Source: Sedimentisphaerales bacterium
GTDB lineage: Bacteria > Planctomycetota > Phycisphaerae > Sedimentisphaerales > SG8-4
Assembly (NCBI GenBank): GCA_016932895.1
Contig: JAFGCA010000593.1
Location: forward strand, 1-7,355
Direction of reading: 5' to 3'
DNA length: 7,355 nt
Shown: positions 6,989 through 7,355 of the stretch, piece after piece
Numbering within the stretch: the stretch's first letter is position 1
Layout of the letters: each line of letters starts with the position of its first letter
Position numbers and translations under genes: made by a program
The notes under the pieces: generated by a model
Database searches by the model: none
What the model was told of the DNA's origin: nothing
What the model saw: only the letters and a program-made list of their open reading frames with translations

Positions 6989-7252
6989 ATGACTGAACAC
7001 GATGCTGTGCAACGAGCGGCAAGTTATGCCAAGGATGCGGGCGTGATCGTTGGACACGTTCTGAAGGTTACCCACGTATTTGCCGCGGCGAGGCGTGTGT
7101 TTGAGGAGACCCTCGGAGGTCCCCACAGGGAGGGGGATGCATGGTTGGTTTCATTTTTGGACAAGCCTTGTTCGCCACAGGATGAAGGCAACACCATTAC
7201 TGTTCAGGTTGAGGATGCGACGGGGGAAGCGTCTCTCGTGACAGAACTCTGA
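6989..7252 (+). CDS. Small acidic protein, candidate immunity protein for the metallopeptidase tip
   Basis: This gene encodes 87 residues, starting 8 bases after the toxin stop codon and ending in TGA at 7250-7252. The ATG is the only sensible start; the GTG at 6981 is out of frame and stops after three codons. The protein has no signal peptide or membrane segment, so it should be cytoplasmic. It is acidic (about 14 Asp/Glu against 7 Lys/Arg), opposite to the basic toxin. An N-terminal helix (AVQRAASYAKDAG) is followed by strands GDAWLVSFLDK and NTITVQVEDATGEASLV. The W-x-V-x-F strand plus a V-x-V-x-D-x-x-TGE hairpin recalls PepSY-like or NTF2-fold immunity proteins, but I cannot assign a family. 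Position, size and charge make it the likely protector against the RHS tip. It could instead be an unrelated small protein. Confidence 0.8.
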   Translation: MTEHDAVQRAASYAKDAGVIVGHVLKVTHVFAAARRVFEETLGGPHREGDAWLVSFLDKPCSPQDEGNTITVQVEDATGEASLVTEL

Positions 7253-7259
7253 AAGGAGG
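7252..7259 (+). promoter_or_regulatory. Strong Shine-Dalgarno for the third gene
   Basis: AAAGGAGG starts at the last base of the preceding TGA and ends 6 bases before the ATG at 7266. It is a near-perfect Shine-Dalgarno and fixes the start of the next gene. It is much stronger than the site before the immunity candidate. Confidence 0.8.
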
Positions 7260-7265
7260 CTACTC

Positions 7266-7355
7266 ATGTTTAGGGTCATCGTGGTTGCTCTCGTGGCAAT
7301 GGGATTGGCGCCGCTGGTGGGTCGTGGGGCCGAGGAATCGAACGGGGCCGGAGCC
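7266..7355 (+). CDS. N-terminus of a predicted exported protein (3' partial)
   Basis: Thirty codons are visible before the window ends. The start has a short Met-Phe-Arg n-region, a hydrophobic stretch of about 15 residues (VIVVALVAMGLAPLV), and GRGA followed by EESNGAGA, which fits a Sec signal peptide cut after GA. The gene begins 13 bases after the immunity candidate stop codon behind a strong ribosome binding site, so it is probably cotranscribed. Its function cannot be seen. It could be a second, exported accessory or immunity factor, or the next unrelated gene. Confidence 0.75.
   Translation, partial: MFRVIVVALVAMGLAPLVGRGAEESNGAGA

Overview
The window is almost entirely one gene. A giant RHS/YD-repeat protein is read on the + strand from the left edge (its 5' end lies outside) to a TAG at 6978-6980. 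Its last ~116 residues look like a zincin-type metallopeptidase toxin tip with an HELSH motif. Eight bases later comes a small acidic protein of 87 residues, the natural candidate for the cognate immunity protein. It is followed by the first 30 codons of a third gene with an apparent signal peptide. All three are on the same strand with gaps of 8 and 13 bases, so they probably form one transcription unit. There is no gene-free stretch over 300 bases, and I see no RNA gene, IS element or CRISPR array.

Layout of the large protein, numbering residues from the GTG codon at 48 (a convenience, not the real start): Asp/Asn-rich Ca-loop-like segment (about 3-31); beta-rich stretch (about 32-160); DUF6531-like entry to the RHS fold (about 165-345); beta-rich linker (346-480); first YD-repeat block (481-1480); non-RHS domain resembling a concanavalin A/LamG jelly roll inserted into the repeats (about 1485-1691); second YD block (about 1698-1853); RHS core-associated segment with GRFLQRDP and DPMGEW (1854-1937); variable C-terminal region, consisting of an unassigned segment with an EF-hand-like loop, a Gly/Ala-rich pretoxin stretch, and the metallopeptidase tip (about 2195-2310).

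Working model, inferred from known RHS polymorphic toxins: the YD repeats form a hollow shell that encloses the C-terminal toxin. The core segment marks where the toxin is cut from the shell, and the small downstream protein protects the producer and its kin. Composition supports a separately acquired tip. G+C is about 64% at the RHS core (5761-5880) and about 46% across the start of the toxin domain (6601-6780).

Organism: a G+C-rich bacterium that uses Shine-Dalgarno initiation (AAAGGAGG before the third gene). The DDNDN...EDDL segment and the beta linker before the YD repeats remind me of large RHS proteins from Verrucomicrobiota, Lentisphaerota and Planctomycetota. That is recollection of family style, not a search result, so the phylum is tentative.
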